Below are positions 1-10,400 of a DNA stretch of 64,000 nucleotides, one piece after another. The position numbers and the translations under genes are program-made. This stretch comes from Pelagomonas calceolata (lineage: Eukaryota > Sar > Pelagophyceae > Pelagomonadales > Pelagomonadaceae), in NCBI GenBank assembly GCA_918797485.1, contig CAKKNE010000005.1, positions 1 through 64,000 of the forward strand. The letters are read 5' to 3'. The notes below the pieces were generated by a model that saw only the letters and a program-made list of their open reading frames with translations, was not told the DNA's origin and did not search any database. Every line of letters starts with the position of its first letter. Position 1 is the first letter of the stretch.

Positions 1-2
1 CC

Positions 3-923
3 AGGTCGACGCCTGGCGGCCCCTGGGCGACGGCGCCGGCACGGAGCGCGCGGGCGACAGCGCGCAGCGAGACAGCAGCGGAGACGCACGCGCGGCACCG
101 GCAGCGGGCGAAAGCCGTGCTCGACGCCGCGGTCGCGCTGGGCTACGCAAAGAGCGGCGAGCAGTGCGCGAACCGCACGGAGGACTGCGCCGACTTATAT
201 CCGAACGACTACGCCGATTTCGTGTACGCCGGAGCGCCGCACGATCGAATTGATGTACTCATGGATTTGCACCTCTGGTGGCCAAAGGTTAAAAATGGTG
301 GCGTCCGTGGTCTGCGTGGAATCAAATTTTGTCACTGCGACTGCTCGATGGCGTGGAGCACAACCGAACTCGCGCAGGTCATGGCCGGCCACGACTATAC
401 GGAGCATCGCGAGCCGGCGCCGCACGCGTGGGCCTACGGCGCACCAGACGACGATGCGTGGCCCGAGCCTTTTGATGGGGATCATGCCGTGTCCGTCTCG
501 ATCGATGATAAAGGAGAGCAACCCGTCGAGACGCGGTTCGGCGAATCTAGGGTCGACGCGGCGCTCCGCTTCCTCGAGGGCCGCGATTTGTCGGGCGCGG
601 GCTGCGCGCGGGGCAACCAGACGTGCATGGCCGAGGCCCTCGTCGCGATGGACTGGGCGTCGCAGTATCCCGTGCGCGAGTTTCATGAGGGCGGCTTCAC
701 CGACCCATGCTTACCCGCGTTCGGGGTCAACGGCTGCGGCATGGCGTTCGACCCGCACACGGCGGGCGAGGACTGGTCCAAGCACCCGCGGGCGGTCCGC
801 GGCGCCGTCGACGACTTCTTCTCGGGGACGGCCTACGCCGCGCCCGACCTGCAGAAGTGCCCGCGGCAGGTCGTCGTGACGTACCGTGAGCGGGGGTGGA
901 ACTCGTGGATGGTGGCTAAGTAG
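3..923 (+). CDS. Class I SAM-dependent methyltransferase-like protein, 5' end outside the window
   Basis: The reading frame is open from the window edge, so the N-terminus is missing. The segment ADFVYAGAPHD, then LHLWWPKVKNGGV and, after an intron, MAGHDY matches the core of methyltransferase family 24 proteins, where the acidic strand is followed by a WLPKVRPGG-VLAGHDY stretch. The C-terminus VVVTYRERGWNSWMVAK also suits this family. Substrate unknown. The frame reads through 303-377, but removing it as an intron restores NGGVMAGHDY exactly, so those 25 codons are probably intronic. The methyltransferase call rests on motif recall; confidence is moderate. Confidence 0.65.
   Translation, partial: RSTPGGPWATAPARSARATARSETAAETHARHRQRAKAVLDAAVALGYAKSGEQCANRTEDCADLYPNDYADFVYAGAPHDRIDVLMDLHLWWPKVKNGGVRGLRGIKFCHCDCSMAWSTTELAQVMAGHDYTEHREPAPHAWAYGAPDDDAWPEPFDGDHAVSVSIDDKGEQPVETRFGESRVDAALRFLEGRDLSGAGCARGNQTCMAEALVAMDWASQYPVREFHEGGFTDPCLPAFGVNGCGMAFDPHTAGEDWSKHPRAVRGAVDDFFSGTAYAAPDLQKCPRQVVVTYRERGWNSWMVAK
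303..377 (+). mobile_element. Candidate decayed introner (intron) in the methyltransferase gene
   Basis: Intron GTCCGT...GCGCAG of 75 nt, a multiple of three. It contains GTGGAATCAAATTTTG, close to the introner end GTGTGGAAATCAA, and CTGCTCGATGGCGTGGAGC, found again inside the introner near 40660. GTC begins both the donor side and the following exon, as expected if the donor lies in a target duplication. The right inverted end is not recognisable, so this is an old or truncated copy. Confidence 0.5.
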
Positions 924-1053
924 GTGTGTATCAAATACCGACGCCGTGCAGACGTGTTCGCGTCGCGCGACGGCGTTTGTGAGTTGAAAATTCGGGTTTT
1001 TCAAGCCGAGTCAAGCCGCCGCGCAAGCCCAATAACTCACCGCAAAACGCAAG
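924..1053. other. Short intergenic spacer
   Basis: 130 bp between two genes on the same strand; no recognisable motif seen. Confidence 0.5.
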
Positions 1054-2193
1054 ATGATCCTCACAACATGCGCCGCCTGCGCCGCCCCACTGGCCCACGA
1101 CGCGCCGCGTTGCGTTAGATGTAAGTTGCGCTACTGCAACGCCACTTGCCAACATGACCACTGGCGCCGCGGCCACAAGCAGATGTGTAAGAAAATACAC
1201 CGCGGCGGCAACGCGGAGCAATACCACGCCGACAAAAAATACAAGGAGGCCGTCGCGGAGGCCGTCGAGGCGTGCGCGGACGACACGAAGGGCCAGACGT
1301 GTTATATTTGCACGCAAGCCCTCCATTGGAAAACGAAGGAGGGTCTCGTGCGCGGGTGCTCTTGCCGTGGGACGGCGGGCTTCGCGCACGTGTCGTGCCT
1401 GGCGGAGCAGGCGAAGATTTTGATGGACGAGGCCGAGGAGAACAATTTGGATGCCAAGGCGTTGAATGAGAGGTTTGAACGGTGGTACACGTGTAGCCTG
1501 TGTGAGCAACGGTACCACGGCGTCGTAATGAACGCACTCGGGTGGGCGTGCTGGAAGAAGTACGTGGGCCGGCCGGAGACGGACCAGCTTCGGCAAATAG
1601 CGATTTCGATTCTTGGTAACGGTTTACAAAATGCGGAACAATACGAGGAGGCGTTGTCCGTGCAAGAGGCGGAGTTGTCTATGCTGCGGCGACTTTGCGC
1701 ATCAGAACAGTCATTGCTCGATACTCAGAGCAATCTTGCGATTTCGTACCTTCAGCTTGAACGGCTCGAACAGGCCGTAAATGCGTTTCGAGGTGTATAT
1801 TCCGGACGTTTGAAGCTCGACGGCGAGGAACATGAGAACACCCTCATTGCGGCCAACAACTACGCGGACTCCCTTAATGGTCTCAAGCGCTTCAAAGAAG
1901 CCAAATCACTGTTGCGCAAAACGATGCCCGTAGCACGACGCGTTCTCGGAGAGGGGAATGAACACACGCTCAAGATGAGGTGGGTTTACGCGCGGGCGCT
2001 CTACTCGGACCCCGACGCCACGCTCGACGATGTCCGCGAGAGCGTGGAGACGCTCGAGGACGCTGAACGGATCGCGCGGCGCGTGCTCGGCGGCGCGCAC
2101 CCTATTACAAAAGAAATGGGGAACGACCTGGGAACTACGCGAGCCGTGCTCCTCCGCGCCTGCGAGACGCTGTCGCCGCCGGGGAGTGCCTAA
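1054..2193 (+). CDS. MYND zinc finger, RING-CH and TPR protein
   Basis: The 379-residue product starts with a MYND finger (residues 6-43: CAAC, CVRC, YCNATC, HWRRGHKQMC). A second Cys/His cluster at about 80-150 (CYIC, GCSCRGTAGFAHVSCL, WYTCSLCEQRY) has the C4HC3 order of RING-CH fingers of membrane-associated ubiquitin ligases. From about 185 on it has TPR units of kinesin-light-chain type (YEEALSVQEAEL, LDTQSNLAISYLQL, HENTLIAANNYADSL). MYND and TPR usually bind proteins and RING-CH recruits an E2, so a soluble ubiquitin ligase with a TPR substrate arm is the best inference. There is no membrane segment. ATG at 1054 opens directly on the MYND finger. Confidence 0.8.
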   Translation: MILTTCAACAAPLAHDAPRCVRCKLRYCNATCQHDHWRRGHKQMCKKIHRGGNAEQYHADKKYKEAVAEAVEACADDTKGQTCYICTQALHWKTKEGLVRGCSCRGTAGFAHVSCLAEQAKILMDEAEENNLDAKALNERFERWYTCSLCEQRYHGVVMNALGWACWKKYVGRPETDQLRQIAISILGNGLQNAEQYEEALSVQEAELSMLRRLCASEQSLLDTQSNLAISYLQLERLEQAVNAFRGVYSGRLKLDGEEHENTLIAANNYADSLNGLKRFKEAKSLLRKTMPVARRVLGEGNEHTLKMRWVYARALYSDPDATLDDVRESVETLEDAERIARRVLGGAHPITKEMGNDLGTTRAVLLRACETLSPPGSA

Positions 2194-2248
2194 GCCCAGT
2201 ACTAGCCCAAGATACTAGCCCCTGACTGAAAACTACACATAACCCTCC

Positions 2249-5200
2249 TTAGGTCGCCCACCCCGCCCCCGGCACCAGCCAGTCCGGGGCCGGCGGCGCG
2301 CCCCCCGACTTCTTCGACCCGGCCTCGGATTTTTTGCCACGCGACGACCGCGACCGCTTCGACCGCTTCGAGGATTTTGATTTTGTCGAGCCGCCGCTCG
2401 CCACGGAGCCGTCGTCCGGCGCGACCTTGGCCTTCTTGACGGAATCGTCGCTCTTCTTCCCCGCGAGGCGCTGTTGGAGTTTGCCGGCCCAGGAGTTGTC
2501 CACCACTACTTTAGGGGTGAAGTTCAATGGTGGTTTTGGTGCATCTAACAACATCTCGGCCATCTCGTCCAACGTCAGGACGCGGCCGGCCGCCCCGAGC
2601 GACAGATCCTTCAACTCCCCAGCAAATCTTTCCTTCATCAAACAGTTCTCGCACTTCTGGCCGCCCGTGCAGATGATGCACTCCATGTCCTTGCCGCCTC
2701 TCCCATACTTGTCGTACTCCAGGGCGAAGGTCTCCCGTTCCCTCAAAATGTCCGCATTCTGCGCGTCGCTCAAAATAGCGCGCTTGTAGACGCGGTTGAT
2801 GTCCGCCGGGTCCGACAGCGGTCGTATGATGGCCACGGTGCAGTGCTTGCCGCAGACTACTCTGCTACATCGTCCGACAGAACCCTGCACGCCGATGATC
2901 CCGAAGACCTCCAACTGCGCGAAATGGAGAAAGTTGAACCCTTCCAGCTGCACGCGGATGTACCGCGCCGAGATGTTCTCGGGGACGTGCCACGTCGTGC
3001 ATCTTTTATCCCTAGTGATCTGGTGCCGCGCCACACTTTGCCCGAGAGCGTTGATCAGGGAGGACCCGCCGACTTCGTCGGAGTAGGGCTTTTGCGACGC
3101 CATGATCCAGCACGGGACTAACCGAGAAGAATATTTGTCCCTAGCCATCGTCTGGTCCGGCGGCTCGTCCGTGCGGTTCCACAGCTTCACAATGTGCAAA
3201 TTCGCAAAATCGCCCAGGTCGACCTCCCACCAGGCTTGGGGGTCCTGTTGGGTGGACGTGCAGAGTTCTGGTGAACTACCATCACAATTTCCATCGACGG
3301 CCACATGAGCGTCCTGGCCGCCGTAGCAGCTTGATTGTCTTGCGGGTCTTCCTAAAGCCAAATTCCCAGGCCGCGAATAGATACAAGCGGCGAGCGTGGG
3401 CTCCGCCAAAAATCTAACTTTAGGATGGGCCGCGCAGCACCCGTCGTCGTTCATGCCCCAGCAGTAGAGCTCGCCCTCCGACGTCACGACGCCACTATGG
3501 GCGAATCCGGCAGAAGCCTGGACGGCCTGGACACTCGCGAGTTCGCCCATGACGCGATCAAAAGCCGGATGAAATAGACCTAAGACGGACGCCGAGCCGG
3601 CGGCGAAGACCTGGCCACCTTGTTTTTCCTTCATTCGATTCGTTCCCGTCCCGGTCCAGACTTCTTCAATTAATGTGACTGCTAGGGTATGGGCGTTGCC
3701 ACAAGACACATCTCCTATTCTATGGCCGGCCTCAAAGAGAGCGTCCACTCGTCGCGGGGACCAGTGCGTCGCCAGACCTTCCCTCCCAAGGCCTAGTCGG
3801 CCACCATCACCGCAGCCCCAGACGAACAGTTCACCATCAGTGGTGGTAGCCGCGGTGTGCGCCGCGCCGCAGGACACTGTCCTCAACAGGGGTCGGTTCT
3901 TCGGTCTTAGTGGCAGGTGGACCGGGAGTGAGGCGTAGCACTCCTCCTCTTTTGCCGCTAATCCTAAACCGAGCTTGCCGGAGGCCGCCGAGCCCCAGAC
4001 ATACAAGTCCCTCGACGTCGTCACGCAGGCCATGTGCGAGTAGCCGCAGGCTGTGGTCAACACTGGCGTCGAGGCCAATGCTTGCACGACGGTCGGTCGC
4101 GTCGCGTCCGCTCGCGGGTCCCCATTTTCCGTAATATCCAATCCTAGTCTCCCACCAGACCCGAGGCCCCACGTGTACAACGCTCCAGACTGATGCACCG
4201 CCGCAAAATGCTGCGCGCCGCCCGCTATTTGTTTTATGGCCGCGTAGCCCTGGGCTATTTTATGACCGGCACCCCTTGCCGTAATACCACCGGACTCAAT
4301 AACAATGGAGTTGCCACGAGCGGTCCTTTCCGGAGAAGTAGCTTCAGCGGCCTCCTTGACCTGCTGGCGCCAGGCCTCGTAGGCGTGCTCGCGCTTGGCG
4401 ATGTTTTCCACAACTTCCGTTTGTTTCTTTTGTCGGTCCCTCGCATCTTCTTCCGCTTGAATCTCGCGCAGGGGCGCCCACATCTTCGTGATGTCTACCA
4501 CTAACCTTTTTGCTAGAGCTACGCGTCGCACCTTCTTCAATTCCCTAATCTCTTCTTCGAGCTCGTGAATCCGCCGATGGGCCCGCTCGCCCAGCACCCG
4601 CTTCTCCAGCATGATATCTCTATGTAACAGATCACAAAGCATGAGCTTCGTCATCTCCTCGGGCTGCTTGCCCCGCACTTCTAGGGAGGTGACGATCCAG
4701 TTATAATCGACGTTTGGGAGGCACTCGTCGGCATAAAATTTTCTCCTGTCTACGTCGGGCGGTGGGGCCGACCACTTGCCGTAGTACGTCAAGACGACTT
4801 TCAGCGCTTCGCTGCCATCATTAAGTTCTCCTAGCTCGTCGACTTCTGGTGGGGGCGGCTCGGGCTTGAACCGCGTCCCTAGGAGTAATTGGGACCTTGG
4901 AGTCGTATCCCCGCGCCAGTGCGTCTGCCAGTGGGCGTCGGGCTCGATCTCGTACCACCAGTGGTCCGAACCGCCCCAGGTCCACAATTCCCCGAGGTCC
5001 GACTGTGCGAGTATCACCGTGTCACTGATGGCAGCATCATACACCCGCTTGCCCCACAGCTTCGCCGCATTTTCACCCACAACCAAATCATTAAACGGCG
5101 ACGACGCGAGCTCGTTCTTCAGCGCTTCCACGTCGATGGCGTCTTTTGTCTCCAATGAGTCCATCTTCCGGTCCGGGTCAAAGTCCGCCTTACCCGCGGT

Positions 5201-6223
5201 CACTCGTCGCGTCCAGAGCTTCTGCACGATTTCATGCGTCCCGTCCTTCTCGCCCTGGGCGCCGAACTGTCCTCTAGCACCCCGACCAAACACGTAGATC
5301 TGACCGGCCGCGTCCAGAGCCTTGCACAATTCAATCTGCGCCCGTCGCCTCGCATGCTTAATGTACTCGTTCTTCTGGTCGAGGATGGCCCGCCACGTCC
5401 GCCACCGCTCGGCCTCGGCCATGGCCCGCCGCTCCTGCTCCTCCTCTTCGTCTAGACATTTTTCTAAAATACGTTCGAGCTTCTTGCGGGAAGCGAATTT
5501 CGGCACGTCGACACCTCTGTCAGTAAGTTCCTTCTTCACGTCGGCGACAGCGAGCCAGATCTGTCTAAATTCGTCGTAGTCAATCTCCCCCGACTGATCT
5601 TTATCATACTTCAGGAACAACCGCTCCTGGTTCGCGTCAGACACCTCGAGCTTGAGGTACTCGAGCACGAAGTAGAACTCGTCCTCGTTAATATTGCCCG
5701 ACCCGTCCTCGTCGAACATCTCGAACGCGTCGATCGGTGTCAACAACGCGTTCGGCGCGAAGCCGATCGGGTTGCCGTTGTTCGGGTCGCAGGCAAACAA
5801 CGCGACGCGGAACTCCTCGAAGTCGATCTGGCCACTGTCGTCGACGTCGCACATCTTGAAGTACTTGACGGCCTTGGCGGAGGACATGTGTATTTTTAAC
5901 TTTTTGAGCATAACCTTAAATTCTTCCAGGTCGATTTCACCAGATCCATCGGTATCGAAGCGCTTGAACACTTCTTCCGGGGGCATTTTGGACCAGTCGA
6001 TGCCGTCGTCGTCGTCGTCGTCTTCCTCTTGCTGGGCCGCTTGGCGTCGCGTGCCGGTCGTCTCCGTATTTACTGTTTGGTCGTCCGCCGCGCCGGGGGC
6101 GCCGCCGACCATCCTATTACTGTTCTTCCAGGGGAGGAGCGAGCGGGGCCGGCGCGGTGCTTCGTCGTCGTTGGCATCGTCGTCGTCGTCGGGGCTCACG
6201 CGCCGCCGGCGTGTCCGCCTCAT
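2249..6223 (-). CDS. EF-hand, RCC1-repeat and discoidin-domain protein
   Basis: Counted from the first ATG of the open frame (at 6397; 1382 residues), there are four EF-hands at about 141-280 with good loops (DTDGSGEIDLEE, DVDDSGQIDFEE, DEDGSGNINEDE, DKDQSGEIDYDE). RCC1-type blades follow, with repeated YVWG/LYTWG...GRLGLG motifs at about 370-990, interrupted by a charged coiled coil. A discoidin (F5/8 C-like) domain with NLALGRPARQSS and YIRVQLEG lies at about 1000-1165, then a CIICTGGQKCENC cluster and a basic Ser/Lys tail. I chose the inner ATG at 6223 because the first 58 residues look non-coding. A Ca2+-responsive scaffold with a carbohydrate- or lipid-binding module is inferred. It is divergent from U1C. 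Confidence 0.8.
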   Translation of the reverse strand: MRRTRRRRVSPDDDDDANDDEAPRRPRSLLPWKNSNRMVGGAPGAADDQTVNTETTGTRRQAAQQEEDDDDDDGIDWSKMPPEEVFKRFDTDGSGEIDLEEFKVMLKKLKIHMSSAKAVKYFKMCDVDDSGQIDFEEFRVALFACDPNNGNPIGFAPNALLTPIDAFEMFDEDGSGNINEDEFYFVLEYLKLEVSDANQERLFLKYDKDQSGEIDYDEFRQIWLAVADVKKELTDRGVDVPKFASRKKLERILEKCLDEEEEQERRAMAEAERWRTWRAILDQKNEYIKHARRRAQIELCKALDAAGQIYVFGRGARGQFGAQGEKDGTHEIVQKLWTRRVTAGKADFDPDRKMDSLETKDAIDVEALKNELASSPFNDLVVGENAAKLWGKRVYDAAISDTVILAQSDLGELWTWGGSDHWWYEIEPDAHWQTHWRGDTTPRSQLLLGTRFKPEPPPPEVDELGELNDGSEALKVVLTYYGKWSAPPPDVDRRKFYADECLPNVDYNWIVTSLEVRGKQPEEMTKLMLCDLLHRDIMLEKRVLGERAHRRIHELEEEIRELKKVRRVALAKRLVVDITKMWAPLREIQAEEDARDRQKKQTEVVENIAKREHAYEAWRQQVKEAAEATSPERTARGNSIVIESGGITARGAGHKIAQGYAAIKQIAGGAQHFAAVHQSGALYTWGLGSGGRLGLDITENGDPRADATRPTVVQALASTPVLTTACGYSHMACVTTSRDLYVWGSAASGKLGLGLAAKEEECYASLPVHLPLRPKNRPLLRTVSCGAAHTAATTTDGELFVWGCGDGGRLGLGREGLATHWSPRRVDALFEAGHRIGDVSCGNAHTLAVTLIEEVWTGTGTNRMKEKQGGQVFAAGSASVLGLFHPAFDRVMGELASVQAVQASAGFAHSGVVTSEGELYCWGMNDDGCCAAHPKVRFLAEPTLAACIYSRPGNLALGRPARQSSCYGGQDAHVAVDGNCDGSSPELCTSTQQDPQAWWEVDLGDFANLHIVKLWNRTDEPPDQTMARDKYSSRLVPCWIMASQKPYSDEVGGSSLINALGQSVARHQITRDKRCTTWHVPENISARYIRVQLEGFNFLHFAQLEVFGIIGVQGSVGRCSRVVCGKHCTVAIIRPLSDPADINRVYKRAILSDAQNADILRERETFALEYDKYGRGGKDMECIICTGGQKCENCLMKERFAGELKDLSLGAAGRVLTLDEMAEMLLDAPKPPLNFTPKVVVDNSWAGKLQQRLAGKKSDDSVKKAKVAPDDGSVASGGSTKSKSSKRSKRSRSSRGKKSEAGSKKSGGAPPAPDWLVPGAGWAT

Positions 6224-6535
6224 GGTGGTCGGTGTGACACTGGGCCCAGGCAGCCCTTGCTGCGGGCCACAGGCGCGTCCGACGTCCGACAGCTGCCCTC
6301 GGCTGAAGCCCTCGGCCGGAGCCCTGCTCCTGGGCGCGTATAAGGCCGTAAAGGCTGCCCACCGGCCGCGCTGCGTATCTCTAGTATGTTTATGCACGCT
6401 AATAATCTCAGCCGAGCGCGACTCAGCGGGCGGCTATTGGGCGTCCACACGGCAAGCCAACGCGCTGAAAGAGACTCCCACGTTTATTTGCTGCTGCCAC
6501 GCGCAACATTAGCCCGGCGCCGCCCCTGCGCTGTG

Positions 6536-6545
6536 ATTATAAAGG
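6536..6545 (+). promoter_or_regulatory. TATA-like box of the U1C gene
   Basis: ATTATAAAGG about 85 bp before the U1C start codon, in an otherwise GC-rich stretch. Position and sequence fit a TATA box; no transcript data support it here. Confidence 0.4.
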
Positions 6546-6625
6546 CCGCCCCTCGCCGCCTGCCCTGGGCCCGCGCGCGCACTCGCGGCCCGCTGTCGCC
6601 GAGCACCCAAGCCCAACACACAACG

Positions 6626-7463
6626 ATGCCGCGTTATTTCTGTGATTATTGTGATGTGTACCTTACGCACGACTCCGCGCCCGGTCGAAAGCAGCACATC
6701 CGGGGCTGGAAGCATCGGAAAATGTGAAGCAGTACTACGAGCAGTACATGAAGCAGTTTTATGAACAAAATAGCGGCATGGGAATGATGCCTCCGGGTAT
6801 GGCGATGGGCTCGCTCGGAGCGCTGACCGCGGGCGCGCGCCCGTGGGTCTGCTCGGTCATCGCCGGGCGTCGCCCCACCATTAGCGCTCGTGGGCGCGCC
6901 CGGCTCGATCCCGCGGCCACCGCTCGGCTACCCGCGGCCGCCGCTGGGCGTGCCTCCCCCTATGGGGTCGATTCCTGTGTGGAAATCAACCAGTGTGTCG
7001 GCGTGCACCCGACAATTCTTCGCTAAGTCATTTCTCGGCAATGACGCGGCCGTCCTGGCTCGGTCGAGCGGCGAGGAACCGGCATCGCCACGCCATCGAG
7101 CAGGTGTAGCGTCGATGGCGTGGAGGACGACGCGATGATTCAGCACGAACGCGCCGTAAAATTTTGATTTCCACACAGGTCGATTCCTCCGCCGCCGCGG
7201 CCGCCGGGCTTTCCCCCCGGTATGGCCATGCCGGGCATGCCTCCGATGGGCTTCCCGCCGCCGCCGGGCTCGCAGCTGTGTGGAATCAACCAGCGAGCTA
7301 GGCTGTCTCATCACGTCGATGGCGTGGGGCGCCCGAAATTTTATTTCCACGCAGGCTCGATCCGCCACCGCCAGGATCCGTGCGCCACGGCGCCCGTTCC
7401 CCATGTCAGGCTTTCGGGAGGACCTCCTCCCCGCCGGGGCCGCCTCCGCCGCGCCCTCCCTAA
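6626..7463 (+). CDS. SNRPC: U1 small nuclear ribonucleoprotein C
   Basis: U1C binds the U1 snRNA/5' splice site duplex early in spliceosome assembly. The start [17 protein letters not shown] carries the C2H2 finger (C6, C9, H24, H30) with the typical CDYCD-YLTHDS and GWKHRK stretches. [15 protein letters not shown] follows, then a Pro/Gly/Met-rich tail ending [10 protein letters not shown] at TAA 7461-7463. The tail reads in one frame only after removing an ordinary intron (6797-6884) and two introners (6977-7178 and 7278-7354). Between HRKM and VKQYY at 6724 the frame is off by one base with no room for an intron; the codon for V starts on the last base of ATG, so one base seems to be missing. 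The gene ends tail to tail with the giant minus-strand gene, stops one base apart. Confidence 0.85.
6797..6884 (+). other. Ordinary spliceosomal intron in U1C
   Basis: GTATGG donor, CTGAC branch-point-like site at about 6820 and TTAG acceptor, 88 nt. Removing it moves the frame from MGMMPP to [17 protein letters not shown], which the flanking frames require. No terminal inverted repeat is seen. Confidence 0.6.
6977..7178 (+). mobile_element. Introner element 1 in U1C
   Basis: The element runs from GTGTGGAAATCAA to TTGATTTCCACAC, perfect 13-bp inverted ends, followed by the acceptor AG at 7177-7178. GTCGATTCCT stands directly before it (6967-6976) and directly after it (7179-7188), a 10-bp direct repeat that reads as a target-site duplication. 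Splicing from the upstream GTCGAT, or from the second GT of GTGTGG at 6979, keeps the proline-rich U1C frame. Inside is the shared core CGTCGATGGCGTGGAGG. Confidence 0.85.
7278..7354 (+). mobile_element. Introner element 2 in U1C, short copy
   Basis: GTGTGGAATCAACC at the left, ATTTCCACGCAG at the right, 77 nt. It shares CGATGGCGTGGGGCGCCCG with the element at 45859-46020. The flanking GGCTCG is repeated on both sides, a degenerate target duplication. With the donor at 7278 the exons join into a tail ending [10 protein letters not shown]. Confidence 0.75.
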
Positions 7464-7464
7464 A

Positions 7465-10400
7465 TCACCGGTTTCCCCGCGCGAGGAGGTCGAGCGTCAG
7501 GGCGATGGGCTGCAGCGTCGGCGCGGGCGTCGGCGGCGCGACGCACATGGCGCAGCGCGACGGCGGCGCGTCCGTCACGGCGGCGTCCAGCGCCGCGGCC
7601 GGATTACATTCGTAACCAGCGTCGCAGAAGACCATGTGGCGGCGCATCGCCCCGGGCACCGGAAGACGCCGCGCTCGATGATTGCGGAGCAGTGCCAGAC
7701 GGCGCTCGTCCGCGGTTTCGCACTCACGAGGGGCGAGCAACTATCCACGAGCTGCGCCGTGTCAAAGGCCTCCGCGGTGTAGTGGCGCTGCCGCTCCACG
7801 ACGAGCGGCTTGACGACACTTCCGAGACCGAGGCCCTCGAGGCAGAGCGCCTCCGTGTGCTCGCCCAGCAGTCTGTTCGCCTCCGGTGCGGCCCAGATAG
7901 CTTTCCCGGACTCAGCGTTCACGAAGGCTGGATCGTCGTAGTAAACGCATTGAGTCGCGGCCTCGGCCGCCGTCGTCGCGCCGCAGACTGGCGGCGCCGC
8001 GGCCTTGACGGAGACGAGGCCTCCCGCGTCGAAGACGTACACATACGCTTGGGCGGCCTCGACGTTCCCATGAATCCAAACGTGGTAGTCAGTGGCCCGA
8101 AAGGGCTTGATAGAGATAAACTCAAGACCTTCACCGGCAATGGTGTGGGTCGCGTCGCCACAGTTCGGCCTGCCCGCGCTCACCAAGCACCGCTCGTCGT
8201 CGTCGGCTCGAAAGCCTAGGCGCAAATCAAGGTCCGTGCCGGCCGTCGCCCACACGAGCGCGACGACAACTTCGTCGGCCGCCAGCTGGCCGGTCAAGGG
8301 TAGCAGCGCCGTGCCCGGGTGCGCGAGCGTCGCTTTTGTCGTACCCGCGCAAGCACCATCGCAAGTCGCTTCGACGAAGGCGCCGTCCGGGACAGTGCCA
8401 AAGAATGAAGCGTCAGCGGCGCTCGCACCACGGCGAAGCGGCGCCCGACGCCGCCGTATCCACAACGACTAAGCTGGAGCCGTCGACGAGGTCGAGACCA
8501 CACGTCCCGCTGACGGACTCGAGGCCCCCTTTGCGCGTACCGGCAGATAGACACACGACAGTGGCCGTCGCGGACGCAACGGGCGTCGTAGGCATGCTCG
8601 TGGTAGGTTGCGGTGTGGAAGGTTTCGATGTCGGCGCGGCCGTCGGCGCCGTGGACAGCGTCGGCGCCAACGACGGCGGCGCCGTCGGCGGCGGCGACGG
8701 TTGGGTCGTAGGCAGCGACGTCGGCGTCAATGACGGCGCGGGCGACGTAGGTGGCAGTGTCGACGGCATCGGCGACGGCGGTGTGGTCGGCAGCGGCGAC
8801 GGAGCCAGGGTCGGATTTGACGATGGCAGATTCGTAGGAGCGACCGAAGGCAGCGGCGACGGCGCGTGCGTAGGACTCGCAGACGTCGGTCCGGCGGTCG
8901 TCGGCGCGCGAGTCGGGCGCGGAGTTGGCACCTTGGGCGTCGGCGCCGCCGTCGTCGGGACGTAGGAGGGCGCATACGACGGCTTGAGCGAGGGCGCGGC
9001 GGTCGGCGCCGACGACGCCGGCGATGGCGTCGGCGCAAGCGTCGGGGCCGAGGTCGGCGTCAGCGTCGGCGCCGGCACCGGAAGCGCCGTCGGCGCAAGA
9101 GACGGCGCGGACGTCGGGATGGACGATGGCCGCGGCGTCGGGGTCACGCTCGGCGCTGGACTCGGTGCCGGTGTCGGCCGCACGGACGGCTGCGCTGAGG
9201 GCTGCGGCGTCGTCGGAGAGGCGGTCGAGGGAGGTGATGTCGAAGGGGGCAGCGTCGCCGAGCTTAGATAGGCGGCCCCCACAACGTGCGCCGAGACCGG
9301 TTGGTCGCAGGCGCAGGGCACGCCTTCGTACGCGTCGACGCGGAGCTCCGCGCCCGTCGCCGCGGGAAGCCCGGAGCAGGTCCCGTAGCCGCCCCCATAG
9401 ATGCGCGCGCCGGCCCAGCACTGGCACGTCGACGACGCCGAGTACTTCGCCGCGTAGATCGCGCAGAGGTCCACGCCGTGCGCCGCACAATATAACGCGG
9501 AGACGGGCGCGTGCGTCGTGCCGTCCGCGCAGTGGTCCCCGATCGAACTGTTGGACGACGAGGCCCAGTAGTAGCCCGAAGACGTAGGGAGGGCGGTGGC
9601 GCCGAGGACGACGCTCTTCGTGTACGTCGAGTAGCCCTCCTTGGAGAACGATAATGAGGCCGTGCTCCCGTGCTGGCGGACGTCGTAGGGCACCTCGATG
9701 GCGTAGGCGCCGTCGGTTTTTGTAGTGACGGCGTCCGCGTAGGCGCACCCGGCGCGCCGACCGACACCGAAGCGTCGCTCACGCCCGCCGCCCAGCAGTC
9801 GCCCCCGCAGCCCGCCTTGACGACTCTCCCATGAAACACGTGCGTGAGCTGCGTCGTCGCCTTGATTTTCAGATCATGGCTCACGCCCGCCACGGTGCAG
9901 ATGCCGCAACTTACGCCATCCAATGAAAACGTCAACGCGCGTCCCGTCGACGCACCCGGGGCAGAACTCGAAGGTCGCGAGCGCTTGCGCCACCGCGTCG
10001 GCCGCGCCCGCAGTTTGTACTAAGAGGTGCCGTTCGCATAAGAGGACGAGGTGACCAGGGAATTATCCGAGAAGGTCAAGGACCCGAAGCCGTCGACGGA
10101 CGCCCGCACGACGACGTCGCAGTCCTTGGCCCTCTCGTCACTCTGCAAAACGACGACGTTTTCGTACGTCTTGCACGCGCCCGACGTCGCCGCGACGTCA
10201 AAAACATCGGTGCTGCAGCCCGTCCAGCCCGTCGGGCAGGTGTCGGCGCCCCAGCCGGGGACCGCCGCGATCGCCGCGGCTTTACTCTGGCACGTCGCGA
10301 CGCCGTCGAGCTCCCTTATACAATTGTCGTCCGCCGGCTGATCGATCCAGCGCGCGCAGCCCTCGCAGCTCAGGGGTTGCAGGAACTGGTGCAGCGCCAT

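Noticed and set aside
6720-6730. Programmed frameshift in U1C
   Set aside because: No slippery heptamer is present and other genes in the window show similar one-base jumps; an assembly indel is simpler.
8336-9271. Gly/Val/Asp-rich plus-strand frames
   Set aside because: Antisense of the PTPAPS stalk of the giant gene.
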